Counted from the stretch's first letter, positions 15,933 to 26,383 are shown. The stretch: 64,000 bases of DNA from Micromonospora lutea (GCF_016863535.1 NZ_BOPB01000005.1:124001-188000); one strand, 5' to 3'. The notes: generated from the sequence alone by a model not told the origin. Program-made: numbers and translations.

Positions 15933-16963
15933 CGACTGTTTCCGACACCAGCACCGACAAGCGGCAGATGCTGCTCGACCCCGGTATGGACCTGACCCTG
16001 CGGCCGATGCGCTACCCGCAGTTCTTCGACCGGTTCAAGGACGCGATCAAGAACACCTGGACCGTCGAGGAGGTCGACCTGCACTCCGACCTGGCCGACC
16101 TGGCCAAGCTCTCCCCGGCGGAGCAGCATCTGGTGTCCCGGCTCGTCGCCTTCTTCGCCACCGGTGACACCATCGTCGCCAACAACCTCGTGCTCAACCT
16201 CTACCAGCACGTCAACTCGCCGGAGGGCCGGCTCTACCTGTCGCGGCAACTGTTCGAGGAGGCGGTGCACGTCCAGTTCTACCTGAACCTGCTGGACACC
16301 TACGTGCCGGACGAGCGGGAACGGTTCGAGGCGTTCGCGGCGGTGGAGAACATCCCGTCGATCGCGCGTAAGGCCGAGTTCTGCTTCAGGTGGATCGACT
16401 CCATCTTCGAGCTACGGGAGCTGAAAACCCGCGAGGACCGGCGGGCGTTCCTGCTGAACCTGATCTGCTTCGCCGCCTGCATCGAGGGGCTGTTCTTCTA
16501 CGGCGCCTTCGCCTACGTGTACTTCCTGCGGTCCCGGGGGCTGCTGCACGGTCTGGCCTCGGGCACCAACTGGGTGTTCCGGGACGAGTCGATGCACATG
16601 GCCTTCGCCTTCGACGTGGTCGACACCGTACGCGCCGAGGAGCCGGACCTGTTCGACGACGAGATGCGGCAGCAGGTCCGGGACATGCTGGCCGAAGCTG
16701 TCGAGTGTGAGGTGCAGTTCGCCGCCGACCTGCTCGAACAGGGCGTGTCCGGGCTCTCCCTGACAGACATGCGCGAGTACCTCCAACACGTCGCGGACCG
16801 CCGGTTGGCGCAGTTGGAGATCGAACCGTTGTACGGGTCGACGAACCCGTTCGCCTTCATGGAGTTGCAGGACGTGCAGGAGTTGTCCAACTTCTTCGAA
16901 CGACGGGTGTCGGCCTATCAGGTCGGGGTCACCGGCACGGTCGCCTTCGACGACGACTTCTGA
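15929..16963 (+). CDS. nrdB: Ribonucleoside-diphosphate reductase, beta subunit
   Basis: A 344-residue ferritin-like radical-generating subunit. Metal ligands are visible in FEEAVHVQFY (Glu and His, with a Tyr four residues after the His, the position of the stable tyrosyl radical in class Ia enzymes) and DESMHMAF. It is coupled to nrdA by an ATGA overlap. No nrdS-like regulator follows, in contrast to the Streptomyces operon; a strong hairpin ends the unit. Confidence 0.95.
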   Translation: MTTVSDTSTDKRQMLLDPGMDLTLRPMRYPQFFDRFKDAIKNTWTVEEVDLHSDLADLAKLSPAEQHLVSRLVAFFATGDTIVANNLVLNLYQHVNSPEGRLYLSRQLFEEAVHVQFYLNLLDTYVPDERERFEAFAAVENIPSIARKAEFCFRWIDSIFELRELKTREDRRAFLLNLICFAACIEGLFFYGAFAYVYFLRSRGLLHGLASGTNWVFRDESMHMAFAFDVVDTVRAEEPDLFDDEMRQQVRDMLAEAVECEVQFAADLLEQGVSGLSLTDMREYLQHVADRRLAQLEIEPLYGSTNPFAFMELQDVQELSNFFERRVSAYQVGVTGTVAFDDDF

Positions 16964-16974
16964 CGGCGGTCCGC

Positions 16975-17015
16975 CCCGGTCCGGCGCTGATCCTGACGAT
17001 CACCGCCGGGCCGGG
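16975..17015. terminator. Bidirectional terminator between nrdB and the methyltransferase gene
   Basis: A long stem: CCGGCGCTGATC (16981-16992), loop CTGAC, GATCACCGCCGG (16998-17009) with one mismatch, extended outward by CCCGG/CCGGG. It lies between two convergent genes 65 bp apart, so it can serve both. Confidence 0.75.
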
Positions 17016-17028
17016 CTCGCGGGCCTGC

Positions 17029-17741
17029 TCAGACCCGACCAGAGATGAGGTACTGCATCCGGTGCTCGTGGTTGGGCGCGACACCGAAACGCCGGTCCAG
17101 CTCGAAGATCGACGTCAGTGGCGTGGCGGTGACCCCGGTGAGCCCCGCGCGTTCGAGCACCGACACGGTCTGGTCGATGGAGGTCGCGGCGGCCAGCGGC
17201 AACGCCGCCCGGACCTGGCTGTCGTAGTGGTCGGCGAAGTTCTCCGAAGCGTTGTCCAGGCCGTCGGGGAACCAGGTGCTGTCGACCACGGCGACCGTGC
17301 CGCCGGGGCGCAGCAGGCGGACCCAGTTCGCCACCGCGGTCTCCGGTTCACGCAGCGTCCACATGAGGTAACGGCTGACGACGGCGTCGAAGCTGGCGGG
17401 TGGAAAATCCGGGTGCACCGCGTCGCCGGGTCGGATGACTGGGCCGCCGGGGACCGTGGCGGCGTGCCGGCGGGCCTGGGCCAGCATGCCCTCGGCCAGG
17501 TCGATGCCGGTGACCCGGTGACCGAGCCCGGCCAGCACCATGGCGACCTGCCCGGTGCCGGTGCCGACGTCGAGCACCTCCAGCGGCGCCGGGGGCAGCG
17601 CCTGCGCCCAGACCTGCGACCAGGCCCGCGTGTCCTCGGCCAGGCGGTCGGGACGCTGCTGGTACTCGTCGTAGCCGGGCGCCCGCTCGGTCCAGTACGT
17701 GTTGATCCGCTCCTGGGTGTCGGCTGTTCGATTGCGCTCGC

Positions 17742-17745
<4 letters not shown>
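17029..17745 (-). CDS. Class I SAM-dependent methyltransferase in the siderophore uptake operon
   Basis: A 238-residue methyltransferase. Motif I is LEVLDVGTGTGQVAMVLA, the acidic end of strand 2 is in HRVTGIDLAEGML, and the post-motif region FDAVVSRYLMWTL is present. It is last in a tight unit after permease, binding protein and ATPase, with an ATGA overlap to the ATPase gene, so it is made together with siderophore uptake. Possible roles are modification of the siderophore or its precursor; the sequence does not identify the acceptor. Confidence 0.85.
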
Positions 17746-18523
<778 letters not shown>

Positions 18524-18527
<4 letters not shown>

Positions 18528-19510
18528 GATTCGACCTTGAACCGTTGCACGATCCGCTCCAGGCCGTCGATCGACAACGGGGTCGGCGGCTCGGTGAAGT
18601 TGAACAGCTGGGTCATCACCGCGCCGTCGCGGACCGCGTTGAGCTTCTCAGCGCCGGGAAGACCGGTCAGGGCCTGCTCGACCGCGGCGGGATCGCCGTC
18701 GCTGTACAGCAGGATCAGCACGTCCGGGTTGCGGCCGAGCAGTTCCTCCACGGTGACCTCGAAGACGCGTTCCCGGGTGTCGCCGAAGACGTTGCGGAAG
18801 CCGGCCGCCTCCAGCTGCGGGTGGGCCATGCTGGCGGAGCCGTACGCGTACGTGGTGCCGCCGCCGACCGTCGGGTAGAGCACGGCCGCGGTACGACCGG
18901 ACGCCGTACCCGCGGCGGCCTGGATGGTCGCCATCCGGTCCCGGAGCGCGCCCACCGCCGAGGCCGCCTCCGCCTCGCGGCCGAACACCCGACCGTAGGT
19001 CTCCATCTGCCGGTAGATGTCGTCGAAGCTGGGGGTGGTGGTGTTGTCCGGGCACATCGCCGGCTCTTCGAGCAGCGGAATGTCGACCGCCGAGAGGCTG
19101 TCGCGGGAGAGGTTGTCCACCTCGCCGAGCACCAGATCGGGCTCCTGGCTGATCACCACCTCCTTGGAGATCTGCAGGTGGCCGCTGGTGTCGGTCTTGT
19201 CGGTCAGCAGCGGGATCCGGTCCAGCGCGGCGAGGGTCGCGGCGTCGTAGTACTCCTTGGGGTACTGCCCGGCGCGGGCGGTGACCCGGTCCATCACGCC
19301 GAGCGCCTGCAGGTACGGCACGGCCGCGCTCTTGAGCAGGACGATCCGCTCCGGCGCGGCGTCGAAGGTCACGTCCACGCCGCAGTTGGTGACGGTGACC
19401 GGGTATCCCGGGCCGGCCGTGGCCGACTGCTCGGCAGTGCCGCCACAGGCGGCGACCAGCAGCACCAGGGCGGACGCGGTCACGGTGACGGCGAGTCGGG
19501 TTGCCTTCAT
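18524..19510 (-). CDS. Siderophore-binding lipoprotein of an ABC transporter
   Basis: A 328-residue substrate-binding protein of the FecB/FhuD (PF01497) class. The lipobox LLVAAC places the lipidated Cys at residue 22. The fold is marked by PERIVLLKSAAVPYLQALGVMDRVTAR, PDLVLGEVDNL and the C-terminal lobe NPDVLILLYSDGDPAAVEQAL. ATG 19510 is preferred because GAGGAG stands 4 nt before it; a further ATG at 19528 has no such site. It lies 25 bp downstream of the permease gene and overlaps the ATPase start by four bases. Confidence 0.9.
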
Positions 19511-19535
19511 CGATGCTCCTCGGCTCATCGGGCGC

Positions 19536-20633
19536 TCAGGCGCCGGTGGCGTGCAGACGACGGATCAGGACCAGCAGGAACGGGGCGCCGAGCAGGGCGG
19601 TGATGATGCCGATCGGGATCTCCTGAGGGGCCAGCAGCACCCGGGCGAGCACATCGGCCCAGACCAGCAGGATGGCGCCGAGCAGCGCGGCCACCGGCAC
19701 CACGCGTACGTGCGGGGCGCCGACGATGCGGCGGGCCAGGTGTGGCACGACGAGACCGACGAAACCGATGCTGCCGGCAGCGGAAACCAGCACGCCCACG
19801 CTGAGCGAGACCAGCACGAGCAGCCGGAGCCGGAACCGGTCGGGTGCCACGCCCAGGGTCTGCGCGGTCTCGTCGCCGATGGCCAGCACGTCGAGTCGTC
19901 GACCGACGACGGTCAGGTAGCCGATCATGCCGCACAGCACGACCGCGGCGACCAGCAGCAGGACGTTCCACCGGGCCAGCCCGAGGGAGCCCAGCAGCCA
20001 GAACATCACCGAACGGGCCCCTTCGGCCGAGCCGGAGGCGAAGATCAGGAAACTGGTGGTGGCGTAGAGGGCGTAGCCGACGGCGACGCCGGAGAGCAGC
20101 AGCCGGATCGAGGTCACCCGGCCGCCGCTGCGGGCGATCAGGAAGACCAGCAGCGACGCGCCGAGCGCGCCGAGAAAGGCGCTGGTGGACAGGGCGTACT
20201 GCCCGAAGCCGGCGCCCGCGCCGAACAGGATCGCGGCGGCGGCTCCGCTGGAGGCACCGGAGTTGATCCCCAGCAGGTACGGGTCGGCCAGCACGTTGCG
20301 GACCATGGCCTGCAACGCCACCCCGCACGCGGCCAGCCCGGCACCGACGAGCATGCCGAGCAGCACCCGGGGCAGCCGGACCTGCCAGACGATCGCCTCC
20401 TGCGGCGGCGTCCAGGTCACCTCGGCGGGCACCCCGACGAGGTGATGCCCGATGATCCGGGCCACCGTGATCGGCGGGATGCCGATCGCGCCGGAGCCGA
20501 CGGCGGCCACCCCGGTGAGGATCAGCCCGACCGTCAGCGCGCACAGCCAGATCCCGGTACGGCGACGCTGTGCGGCCACACCGAGCAGGTCCGGCCGGCT
20601 CTTGGGCAGGGCGGTGGTGATCACCGCACCCAT
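19536..20633 (-). CDS. FecCD-family siderophore ABC transporter permease
   Basis: A 365-residue permease with about ten membrane segments. Family marks are RLPRVLLGMLVGAGLAACGVALQAMVRNVLADPYLLGINSGAS split around the first cytoplasmic loops, and LVVPHLARRIVGAPHVRVVP, the coupling helix region that contacts the ATPase. Only one permease gene is present, so it should act as a homodimer. ATG 20633 follows AGAGGAG at 5-7 nt. It is separated from the decarboxylase gene by 67 bp, the only real gap in the locus, so it may have its own promoter. Confidence 0.92.
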   Translation of the reverse strand: MGAVITTALPKSRPDLLGVAAQRRRTGIWLCALTVGLILTGVAAVGSGAIGIPPITVARIIGHHLVGVPAEVTWTPPQEAIVWQVRLPRVLLGMLVGAGLAACGVALQAMVRNVLADPYLLGINSGASSGAAAAILFGAGAGFGQYALSTSAFLGALGASLLVFLIARSGGRVTSIRLLLSGVAVGYALYATTSFLIFASGSAEGARSVMFWLLGSLGLARWNVLLLVAAVVLCGMIGYLTVVGRRLDVLAIGDETAQTLGVAPDRFRLRLLVLVSLSVGVLVSAAGSIGFVGLVVPHLARRIVGAPHVRVVPVAALLGAILLVWADVLARVLLAPQEIPIGIITALLGAPFLLVLIRRLHATGA

Positions 20634-20650
20634 CTGCACTCCTCTAGCTC

Positions 20651-20667
20651 TTGCAAAGTTATGGCAA
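20651..20667. promoter_or_regulatory. AT-rich inverted repeat upstream of the permease gene
   Basis: TTGC-N9-GCAA within the 67-bp gap between the decarboxylase and permease genes, in an unusually AT-rich patch. It may mark a promoter or operator for the uptake genes. It does not resemble the iron box at 26384-26402. Confidence 0.3.
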
Positions 20668-20700
20668 TAAGCTACCAGCAAGATCAGAGCAGCGGAAAGC

Positions 20701-21828
20701 CTAGTGGCCCCAGATCCGGGCGAGAGCGAGTGGTTCTCCGACCGCGAAGTCGGGCGGATCGTGCATGAGGAAGTCGCGGTGGCTGATGTTCCAGGCGTAG
20801 GCGCCGGCCATTCCGAAGACCAGCACGTCGCCGACCGCGATGGTCGGACCGTCGCTGGTCTGCGCGAGGACGTCCTTCGGGGTGCAGAGCTGGCCGACGA
20901 CGGTGACTGGGCCACCGTCGGTGCGCGGCCCGTCGCCACCCCGGGGCACCACCACGTACGGCTGCGAGTGCCCCTTGGCCGCCGGCGTACGCAGGTGGTG
21001 GGTGCCACCAGCGACGATCACGAACCACCGGCCCTGGGACCGCTTCACGTCGATCACCTCGGTGAGGTACGACCCGCAGTAGACCGCCACGGCGCGGCCC
21101 GGCTCGATCCGCAGCCGCACCGTCGGGTGGGCGTCGGTCACCTCGCCGAGCAGCCGGCCGTAGCGCGGCCAGTCGAAGCGGTCCTCCGGATGGCGGTAGT
21201 CCACGGCCATGCCACCGCCGACGTTGACCTCCTCGGCCCGTACCTGCCGCACCGCCCAGTCGGTCACCTCCCGCGCCACGGCGGCGGCGGTCGCCGCGTC
21301 GAGCCCGCTGGCCAGGTGCGCGTGCACGCCACGGACCCGGACCCCGACCGGCGGGTCGGCGGCGAGTCGGACCACCTCCGGCGGGTCCATCCCGAACGGG
21401 CTCGCCTGCCCGCCCATCACCAGGACCGCGCCGGGCGTCGCGACCGGCAGGTTCACCCGCAGCAGCACGTCGACGGTACGCCCGCCGACCCGGGCCAGGG
21501 CGGCCAGCCGGTGCAGTTCGGCGGGGGACTCGACATGTATCCGGGCCACGTCGGCGGCCACCGCCGCCGCGAGATCCTCGTCGGTCTTGCCCGGCCCGGC
21601 GAAAGCGGCTACCCGCCGGTCGGGCAGCACGGCCGCGAGATGACGCAGCTCGCCCCGACTGGCGGCCTCGAAACCGTCGACCGTGGGCGCGAGGGTGCGC
21701 AGCATCCCCGGATCGGGATTGGCCTTCACCGCGTAGAGCAGCTCGACCCGCTGCGGCAGGGCCGCGCGGACAGCGGCGGCGTGCGTGGCCAGGGCGGTGA
21801 GGTCGTAGACGTAGGTCGGCCGGGTCAC
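20701..21828 (-). CDS. Type III PLP-dependent decarboxylase of the siderophore pathway
   Basis: A 375-residue fold-type III enzyme (LysA/ornithine decarboxylase-like). The PLP lysine is in LLYAVKANPDPGML (about residue 35), the phosphate-binding glycines in EEVNVGGGMAVDY, and substrate-site residues in EPGRAVAVYCG and QLCTPKDVLA. In staphyloferrin B synthesis the related SbnH decarboxylates a citryl-diaminopropionate intermediate; an analogous step is inferred here from its place beside two NIS synthetases. GTG 21828 overlaps the synthetase stop by four bases; the longer upstream frame lies over that gene. Confidence 0.88.
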   Translation of the reverse strand: MTRPTYVYDLTALATHAAAVRAALPQRVELLYAVKANPDPGMLRTLAPTVDGFEAASRGELRHLAAVLPDRRVAAFAGPGKTDEDLAAAVAADVARIHVESPAELHRLAALARVGGRTVDVLLRVNLPVATPGAVLVMGGQASPFGMDPPEVVRLAADPPVGVRVRGVHAHLASGLDAATAAAVAREVTDWAVRQVRAEEVNVGGGMAVDYRHPEDRFDWPRYGRLLGEVTDAHPTVRLRIEPGRAVAVYCGSYLTEVIDVKRSQGRWFVIVAGGTHHLRTPAAKGHSQPYVVVPRGGDGPRTDGGPVTVVGQLCTPKDVLAQTSDGPTIAVGDVLVFGMAGAYAWNISHRDFLMHDPPDFAVGEPLALARIWGH

Positions 21829-23462
21829 CGGGCACCCCCCAGCGGGTTGGGCACCGCGACGTAGGACGCCTGCTGGTCGGCTGCCCGGTGCCAGCGCACC
21901 AGCAGGTTCGCCTTCGCGGCCAGCGGCGCGCCGTCGAGCAGCGGGGCCAGCTCGGCCGGCTCGCCCAGGTGCGCGTACGCCGTCTCGACGGCTCGCCGGA
22001 CCGTCTGCCACAGCCGGGGCTCAATGCCGGGGTGACCATCGGCGAGCGCACCGGCGAGACCGGCGAGATGGTTGACGAACAGGCAGTAGATGACCCGTCG
22101 GGCCGCCTGCGCGGGGGTGTAGGCGGCCTGCCGGGGGACGCGGTCGGGCCAGGCCGTCAACCGGCTGAGATCCAGCTTCAACCCTTCGAGGTCACGCAGG
22201 ATCAGCCGCACCGGGCGGCCGTCGGGGTCCAGGACGACCAGCACGTTCTGCAGGTGTGCCTCGTGAATCACGCCATGCCCCAGCCACAGTCGCAGGACGG
22301 TGGGGACCAGAAGCTCGACGTAGGCGCGCCACCAGTCGAACGGGTCCGGCACCGCCAGCGGCGCGGCGGCCAGCGCGGCCGCCAACACCACCCGTTCGCC
22401 CGGCCGTAGATGTTCGCGTACCCCGGTCCGCAGGATCGTGCCGTACGCCTCGTCCGCGCCCGGCAGGTCGACGGTCCGGTAGGCGGGCTCGCGAAGCAGC
22501 CCGACCCGCGTGGGAAGCGTGACGGTGGACAGGTGGTGGGTCAGCGCCACCGCACCGGTCAATTCGTAACGGGCGTTCTTGCGCAGGCAGTTGGTGATGC
22601 GTACGTGCAGGCTGGTCTTGAGGAACAGGTCCACCGAGGGGGCGTAGAGCGTCCGGACGCTCGCGGTCGGTCGGATCGGCACCCCGGCCGGGCCGAGCCG
22701 GCGCAGCCTCGGGTCGGTCGGCGGCATCAGCGACAGCTGCCACGGATGCACCGGCAGCAGGTGGTGACCGGCTGGCACGGCCGGCGGATCCAGCGGCGCG
22801 ATCAGCGCGTCGAACGGACCGTCACCCGCGACCAGTTCGGTGGGCACGGCGAGCCAGCTCAGCCGAAAGGTGCTCCGCAGCTCCGGGGCGTAGCGACGCC
22901 AGCTTGTCGGATCACCACTGCGCCACTTCGGACTCGGATGATGCGGATGTCCGTACACCAGGGACTGTTCGGAGTCGACGTAGCCGTCCACCACCGGGTC
23001 ACCGGTCGGGGTGGGGTCGCGCGACGGGCGTCGCCGCAGCAGGGTGGCCAGGGCGTCGCGGCTGCCGAGCACCTGCTCGACGAACTCGTCGTTGACCAGC
23101 CCGGTGCGGGCGGTCAGCTCGGCGGCGAGCAACCGGGCGAGCTGACCGCCGTCGACCGGTGTGTCGGCCGCCGGCGGCTCCGGGAGGTCGGGGAGACGGC
23201 GGGTGCTGGCGCCCTCCGTCGGTCGGCACCGGACCGGGCCGTCGTAGCGGTGCGCCAGCACGGGGGAGACCCGCGCCAGTCGGCAGGCCAGCGTCAACCC
23301 GAGGCGCGGCAACCGGATCCGGAGGATGCCGTCGACGGTCTCGGCGGCACCGTCGGGCGCGGCCACCTCCCGCAGGTAGCAGGAGAGCAGGGTGTGTGCG
23401 GCAGCCAGATCGGCGGCGTGCTCCGCCGGCCGGGTGGCCGGCTCGGCCGTCCGCGATGTCAC
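21825..23462 (-). CDS. IucA/IucC family NIS siderophore synthetase (second)
   Basis: A 545-residue NRPS-independent siderophore synthetase, which adenylates a carboxylate (often citrate) and couples it to an amine or alcohol. Family signatures are GHPHHPSPKWRSG, LLPVHPWQLSL, RTLYAPSVDLFLKTSLHVRITN with CLRKNARYELTG, IHEAHLQNVLVV and LRDLEGLKLD. The GTG start overlaps the previous synthetase stop by four bases. Whether it is type A, B or C cannot be decided by eye. Confidence 0.93.
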   Translation of the reverse strand: MTSRTAEPATRPAEHAADLAAAHTLLSCYLREVAAPDGAAETVDGILRIRLPRLGLTLACRLARVSPVLAHRYDGPVRCRPTEGASTRRLPDLPEPPAADTPVDGGQLARLLAAELTARTGLVNDEFVEQVLGSRDALATLLRRRPSRDPTPTGDPVVDGYVDSEQSLVYGHPHHPSPKWRSGDPTSWRRYAPELRSTFRLSWLAVPTELVAGDGPFDALIAPLDPPAVPAGHHLLPVHPWQLSLMPPTDPRLRRLGPAGVPIRPTASVRTLYAPSVDLFLKTSLHVRITNCLRKNARYELTGAVALTHHLSTVTLPTRVGLLREPAYRTVDLPGADEAYGTILRTGVREHLRPGERVVLAAALAAAPLAVPDPFDWWRAYVELLVPTVLRLWLGHGVIHEAHLQNVLVVLDPDGRPVRLILRDLEGLKLDLSRLTAWPDRVPRQAAYTPAQAARRVIYCLFVNHLAGLAGALADGHPGIEPRLWQTVRRAVETAYAHLGEPAELAPLLDGAPLAAKANLLVRWHRAADQQASYVAVPNPLGGAR

Positions 23463-25084
23463 GAAACGCTCCGCAGGTAGTTGGGTCCGGTGCGGCGGTA
23501 GAACTTGTTCACGTCGGTGCAGCCGAGCCGCTGCTTGGGCAGCAGCGTGCCGGCGGTGAGCATCGCCTTGACCGGCAGCCGGTCGGCGGTCAGGACACCA
23601 TCGACGAGATCCCGTGCGGCGGGGGTGTCGCCCCACCGGTCGCGGGCGACGCGCAGCCGGGGCGTGAGCGCCTCGGCGGGGCTGGGCACGGTGACGCCCT
23701 GCTCCGCCAGGGCGATCAGGGGTGCCGCCGCCGCCAGGTGCAGGGTGATCGTGACGAACATGTCGACCAGTTCCCCGGGGTGGCGGATCCACATCCGCTG
23801 GTCGCGCAGCCGGACCGTGCCCGCGTGCCGGGGGTCCAGCCGGGCACCGTCGTTGTCCTTGTAGAGCAGCCGGACCGGGCCGGCGACCGGCAGGACCAGA
23901 TGGATGTTCTGCGGATGCGCTTCCAACGCCACTCCGTACCGTAACCACAGGCACACGTGCCAGTCGAGCAGGAGGTCCAGATAGGACCCGAGCAGTTCGG
24001 TCGGGTCGTCACCGCCGATGCGTTGGGCGACCGTGCCGGCGGTGGGATCAGCCGCGGCCAGCGCGGCCACCGGCACGACCGTCGCCCGTTCCAGCCCGGC
24101 GGGCAGCCGACGCAGCAGAAACGACAGCAGTTCGTCATCGTCGCAGTGACCGAAGGTGCTCTCGTCGGCGTGCAGGATCCGGCCGGCGAAGCGCGGCTGT
24201 TCCGCGGCGATCCGGCCCAGCAGCGCGGCCACCGCCGCGCCGTCGGTCAGCGAGTCGGGCGCGAGGGTACGACGGTTGCGGGCACCCAGGGTCGCGGTGG
24301 CCAGCGGCAGCTTCAGGTGCGTCGTCGGATCGCTGTCCAGGGCGACGGTCCGCATCGACAGTGTGGGCCGCACCACGCTGCCCGGTAGGTCCAGTACCGG
24401 CAGGGCCGACCGGTCGGCGGTGAGCGGATGCACCGGCAGCAACACCTCCCCGGCCTGGCGCGGGGCCGGCCACCAGGCGGGCAGCCGGCCGTGCAGCCGC
24501 AGCCTCCGAGCCGGTACGGGCAGCCAACGCAGGGCGAACGCGGCGGCGTGTTCCGGTGCGTACCGGAGCAGTTCGGCGCCGTCGAGCCCGTGGCGGCACC
24601 GGTCGGTGGGGTAGACGGGGTGGCCGGCGTGGGCGGCGAGTACGTCGTCGAGGAGAGCTCCACCGAAGCCGGTGGGCGTGCCGACCCGGGCTGCGGCGAC
24701 CTGGGCGAAGGTGCGCGACCGGGTGGTCGTGGCCAGTCGCCGGGCGAGCAGGTCCTGCCGGCACTCCTCGATGAAGGCGCGCCACCCCTGCTCGGCGTCG
24801 GCGTCGTCGTGCGGCGCGAGCACCTTCAACAGCTCCGCCAACGTGCTCACCCGACGTGCCGGCGCCTGACCGGGCGGATGCACGTGCAGTTCGGCGCGGG
24901 CGAGCCGGACCGCGTGCCGGAACCCGTCGGGACGCACCGGAAGGCGTAGCCGACCGGCGTGGTGCGGCGCCTGCCACCAGCCGGGACCGTCGAGGCCACC
25001 ACCGCTGCTGAGGCCGAGATGGTCCTCGCGCAGCAGGGCGTCCAGCACCCGGCGGAACAGCTCCTGCTCTACCGGGTCGGTCAC
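23459..25084 (-). CDS. IucA/IucC family NIS siderophore synthetase (first)
   Basis: A 541-residue NIS synthetase paralogous to its downstream neighbour. Visible signatures are PTLSMRTVALDSDPTTHLKLPL, VLLPVHPLTADR, LEAHPQNIHLVLP and YKDNDGARLDP, the last ending with NKFYRRTGPNYLRS. The GTG start overlaps the ATP-grasp stop by four bases. Two NIS enzymes in series usually act on two ends of one scaffold, such as citrate. Substrates are inferred only at this general level. Confidence 0.93.
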   Translation of the reverse strand: MTDPVEQELFRRVLDALLREDHLGLSSGGGLDGPGWWQAPHHAGRLRLPVRPDGFRHAVRLARAELHVHPPGQAPARRVSTLAELLKVLAPHDDADAEQGWRAFIEECRQDLLARRLATTTRSRTFAQVAAARVGTPTGFGGALLDDVLAAHAGHPVYPTDRCRHGLDGAELLRYAPEHAAAFALRWLPVPARRLRLHGRLPAWWPAPRQAGEVLLPVHPLTADRSALPVLDLPGSVVRPTLSMRTVALDSDPTTHLKLPLATATLGARNRRTLAPDSLTDGAAVAALLGRIAAEQPRFAGRILHADESTFGHCDDDELLSFLLRRLPAGLERATVVPVAALAAADPTAGTVAQRIGGDDPTELLGSYLDLLLDWHVCLWLRYGVALEAHPQNIHLVLPVAGPVRLLYKDNDGARLDPRHAGTVRLRDQRMWIRHPGELVDMFVTITLHLAAAAPLIALAEQGVTVPSPAEALTPRLRVARDRWGDTPAARDLVDGVLTADRLPVKAMLTAGTLLPKQRLGCTDVNKFYRRTGPNYLRSVS

Positions 25085-26253
25085 GTAATGACCACCCAGT
25101 CGAGTCCGGCGCGGAACTCGACCAGCGCGCGGCCGACGGCGACCGGATCCGACCCGATGGCGTGCAGGACGGCCAGGTAGTCGCGGTTGGTGCCGGTCCT
25201 CTCGGCGGTGGTCCCGACCGTCCGCAACGGACGGCAGCCGAGTCGTACTCCGTCGCGTACGGTGTCGACCGGCCCGGGAGCGGCGACGAGCGTGCCGCCG
25301 CGCTCGGCGCAGACGTACTCGACCCGGGCGGTCCGCCCGATCGAGGCCGGGGCGGGCAGATCGAAATCGGCCACCGGCTCGCCGAGGTGCAGCCGGATGA
25401 CGTACTCGAACAGCGGCACCCCGAGCAGGTCGGCGAGGACGAGGTCCATCCGGTCACCGATCAGCCGGTCGTTGACCTCGATCAGACGGGGTCGTTCCCG
25501 ATGCACGACGAACTCGGTGTGGCAGGCGCCGAACCGTACGCCCAGCGCGTCCAGCTGGGCCTGAACGGCGTCGGCGGTCGCCGGGGGTGCCGGCGCCCAC
25601 TCCAGGCACAGCTCGGTGAAGGTGGGCGGCGGGCCGAGCGTGGTACGCCAGCCGCCGAGCACGGTCAGCGTCTCGCCGTCACCGAGGGTGTCGTGGGTGC
25701 GGACGTCCCCGGGCAGGTACTCCTCCACCACCAGCGACGCGTCCGGTCGTCGGCCGCGGATCTCGGTCACCCGTCGGGCCAGGTCGTCCTCGTCGGCCAC
25801 CAGGTAGGCGTCTTCGCTGGCGACGCCGTCGCGGGGCTTGACCACGGCGGGAAAGACGTCGAACGTCGGCGGCTCGTCCGGGGTGAGCGTGCGGGCGCGT
25901 ACCACGTCGAGACCGGCCTCGGCGACAGCCTGCCGGGTGGCGGCCTTGTCCTTGCACCGCCGGGCCGCCTCGGGGTCCTTGCCGGGCAGGCCGAGGCGGC
26001 GGGCGGCGAGCGCGGTGGCGGCCTGTAGGTGATCGCTGTTGGAGAACAGGCCCGCCGGGGCGGGCCCGTCCCGGACCGTCTCGGTGACGGCGTGCGGATC
26101 TCGCACCGGGCAGCCCCGTGCCGGTACCGTCTCGGGCCAGTCGTCGGGGCGGTCGGTCAGCACGGTGACCGGTACGCCGAGGGCATCGGCGGCCGGCAGC
26201 AGGCCGTCCAGCACGGAGTCGGTCGGATTGAGCGCGGTCAGGTACAGCATCAC
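25081..26253 (-). CDS. ATP-grasp ligase of the siderophore operon
   Basis: A 390-residue ATP-grasp enzyme. The N-terminal pre-ATP-grasp part (LTALNPTDSVLDGLLPAADALG) is followed by KDKAATRQAVAEAGL, the ATP lysine region FPAVVKPRDGVASEDAYLV, SLVVEEYLPGD and the magnesium site RLIEVNDRLIGDRMDLVLADL. Such enzymes join a carboxylate to an amine through an acyl phosphate, so it may build an amide part of the siderophore or load an amino acid. The start is GTG 26253 or ATG 26250, with a weak ribosome binding site, which suggests coupling to the leader ORF 22 bp upstream. Confidence 0.85.
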   Translation of the reverse strand: MMLYLTALNPTDSVLDGLLPAADALGVPVTVLTDRPDDWPETVPARGCPVRDPHAVTETVRDGPAPAGLFSNSDHLQAATALAARRLGLPGKDPEAARRCKDKAATRQAVAEAGLDVVRARTLTPDEPPTFDVFPAVVKPRDGVASEDAYLVADEDDLARRVTEIRGRRPDASLVVEEYLPGDVRTHDTLGDGETLTVLGGWRTTLGPPPTFTELCLEWAPAPPATADAVQAQLDALGVRFGACHTEFVVHRERPRLIEVNDRLIGDRMDLVLADLLGVPLFEYVIRLHLGEPVADFDLPAPASIGRTARVEYVCAERGGTLVAAPGPVDTVRDGVRLGCRPLRTVGTTAERTGTNRDYLAVLHAIGSDPVAVGRALVEFRAGLDWVVIT

Positions 26254-26275
26254 GATCCAGTTCGACGGCGGGCGG

Positions 26276-26368
26276 TCACCGGACGCGCCAGAAGGCCAGG
26301 GACCCCACCTGTTCCTTGCCGACGGTGCGGGTGCTGGCCGCCTCGACCGTAGCGAGCGATGCTGCCAT
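26276..26368 (-). CDS. 30-residue leader ORF at the head of the siderophore operon
   Basis: ATG 26368 is preceded by GGAGGAGAG, the best ribosome binding site in the operon, and TGA lies at 26276. The peptide begins MAASLATVEAASTR and ends VGSLAFWRVR. It directly follows the iron box and precedes the ATP-grasp gene by 22 bp. It may be a translated leader that couples ribosomes to the weakly initiated ligase gene, or a small peptide acted on by the operon's enzymes. I do not recognise it; the strong translation signal and iron control are what make it credible. Confidence 0.6.
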   Translation of the reverse strand: MAASLATVEAASTRTVGKEQVGSLAFWRVR

Positions 26369-26383
26369 CAGCTCTCCTCCTAT

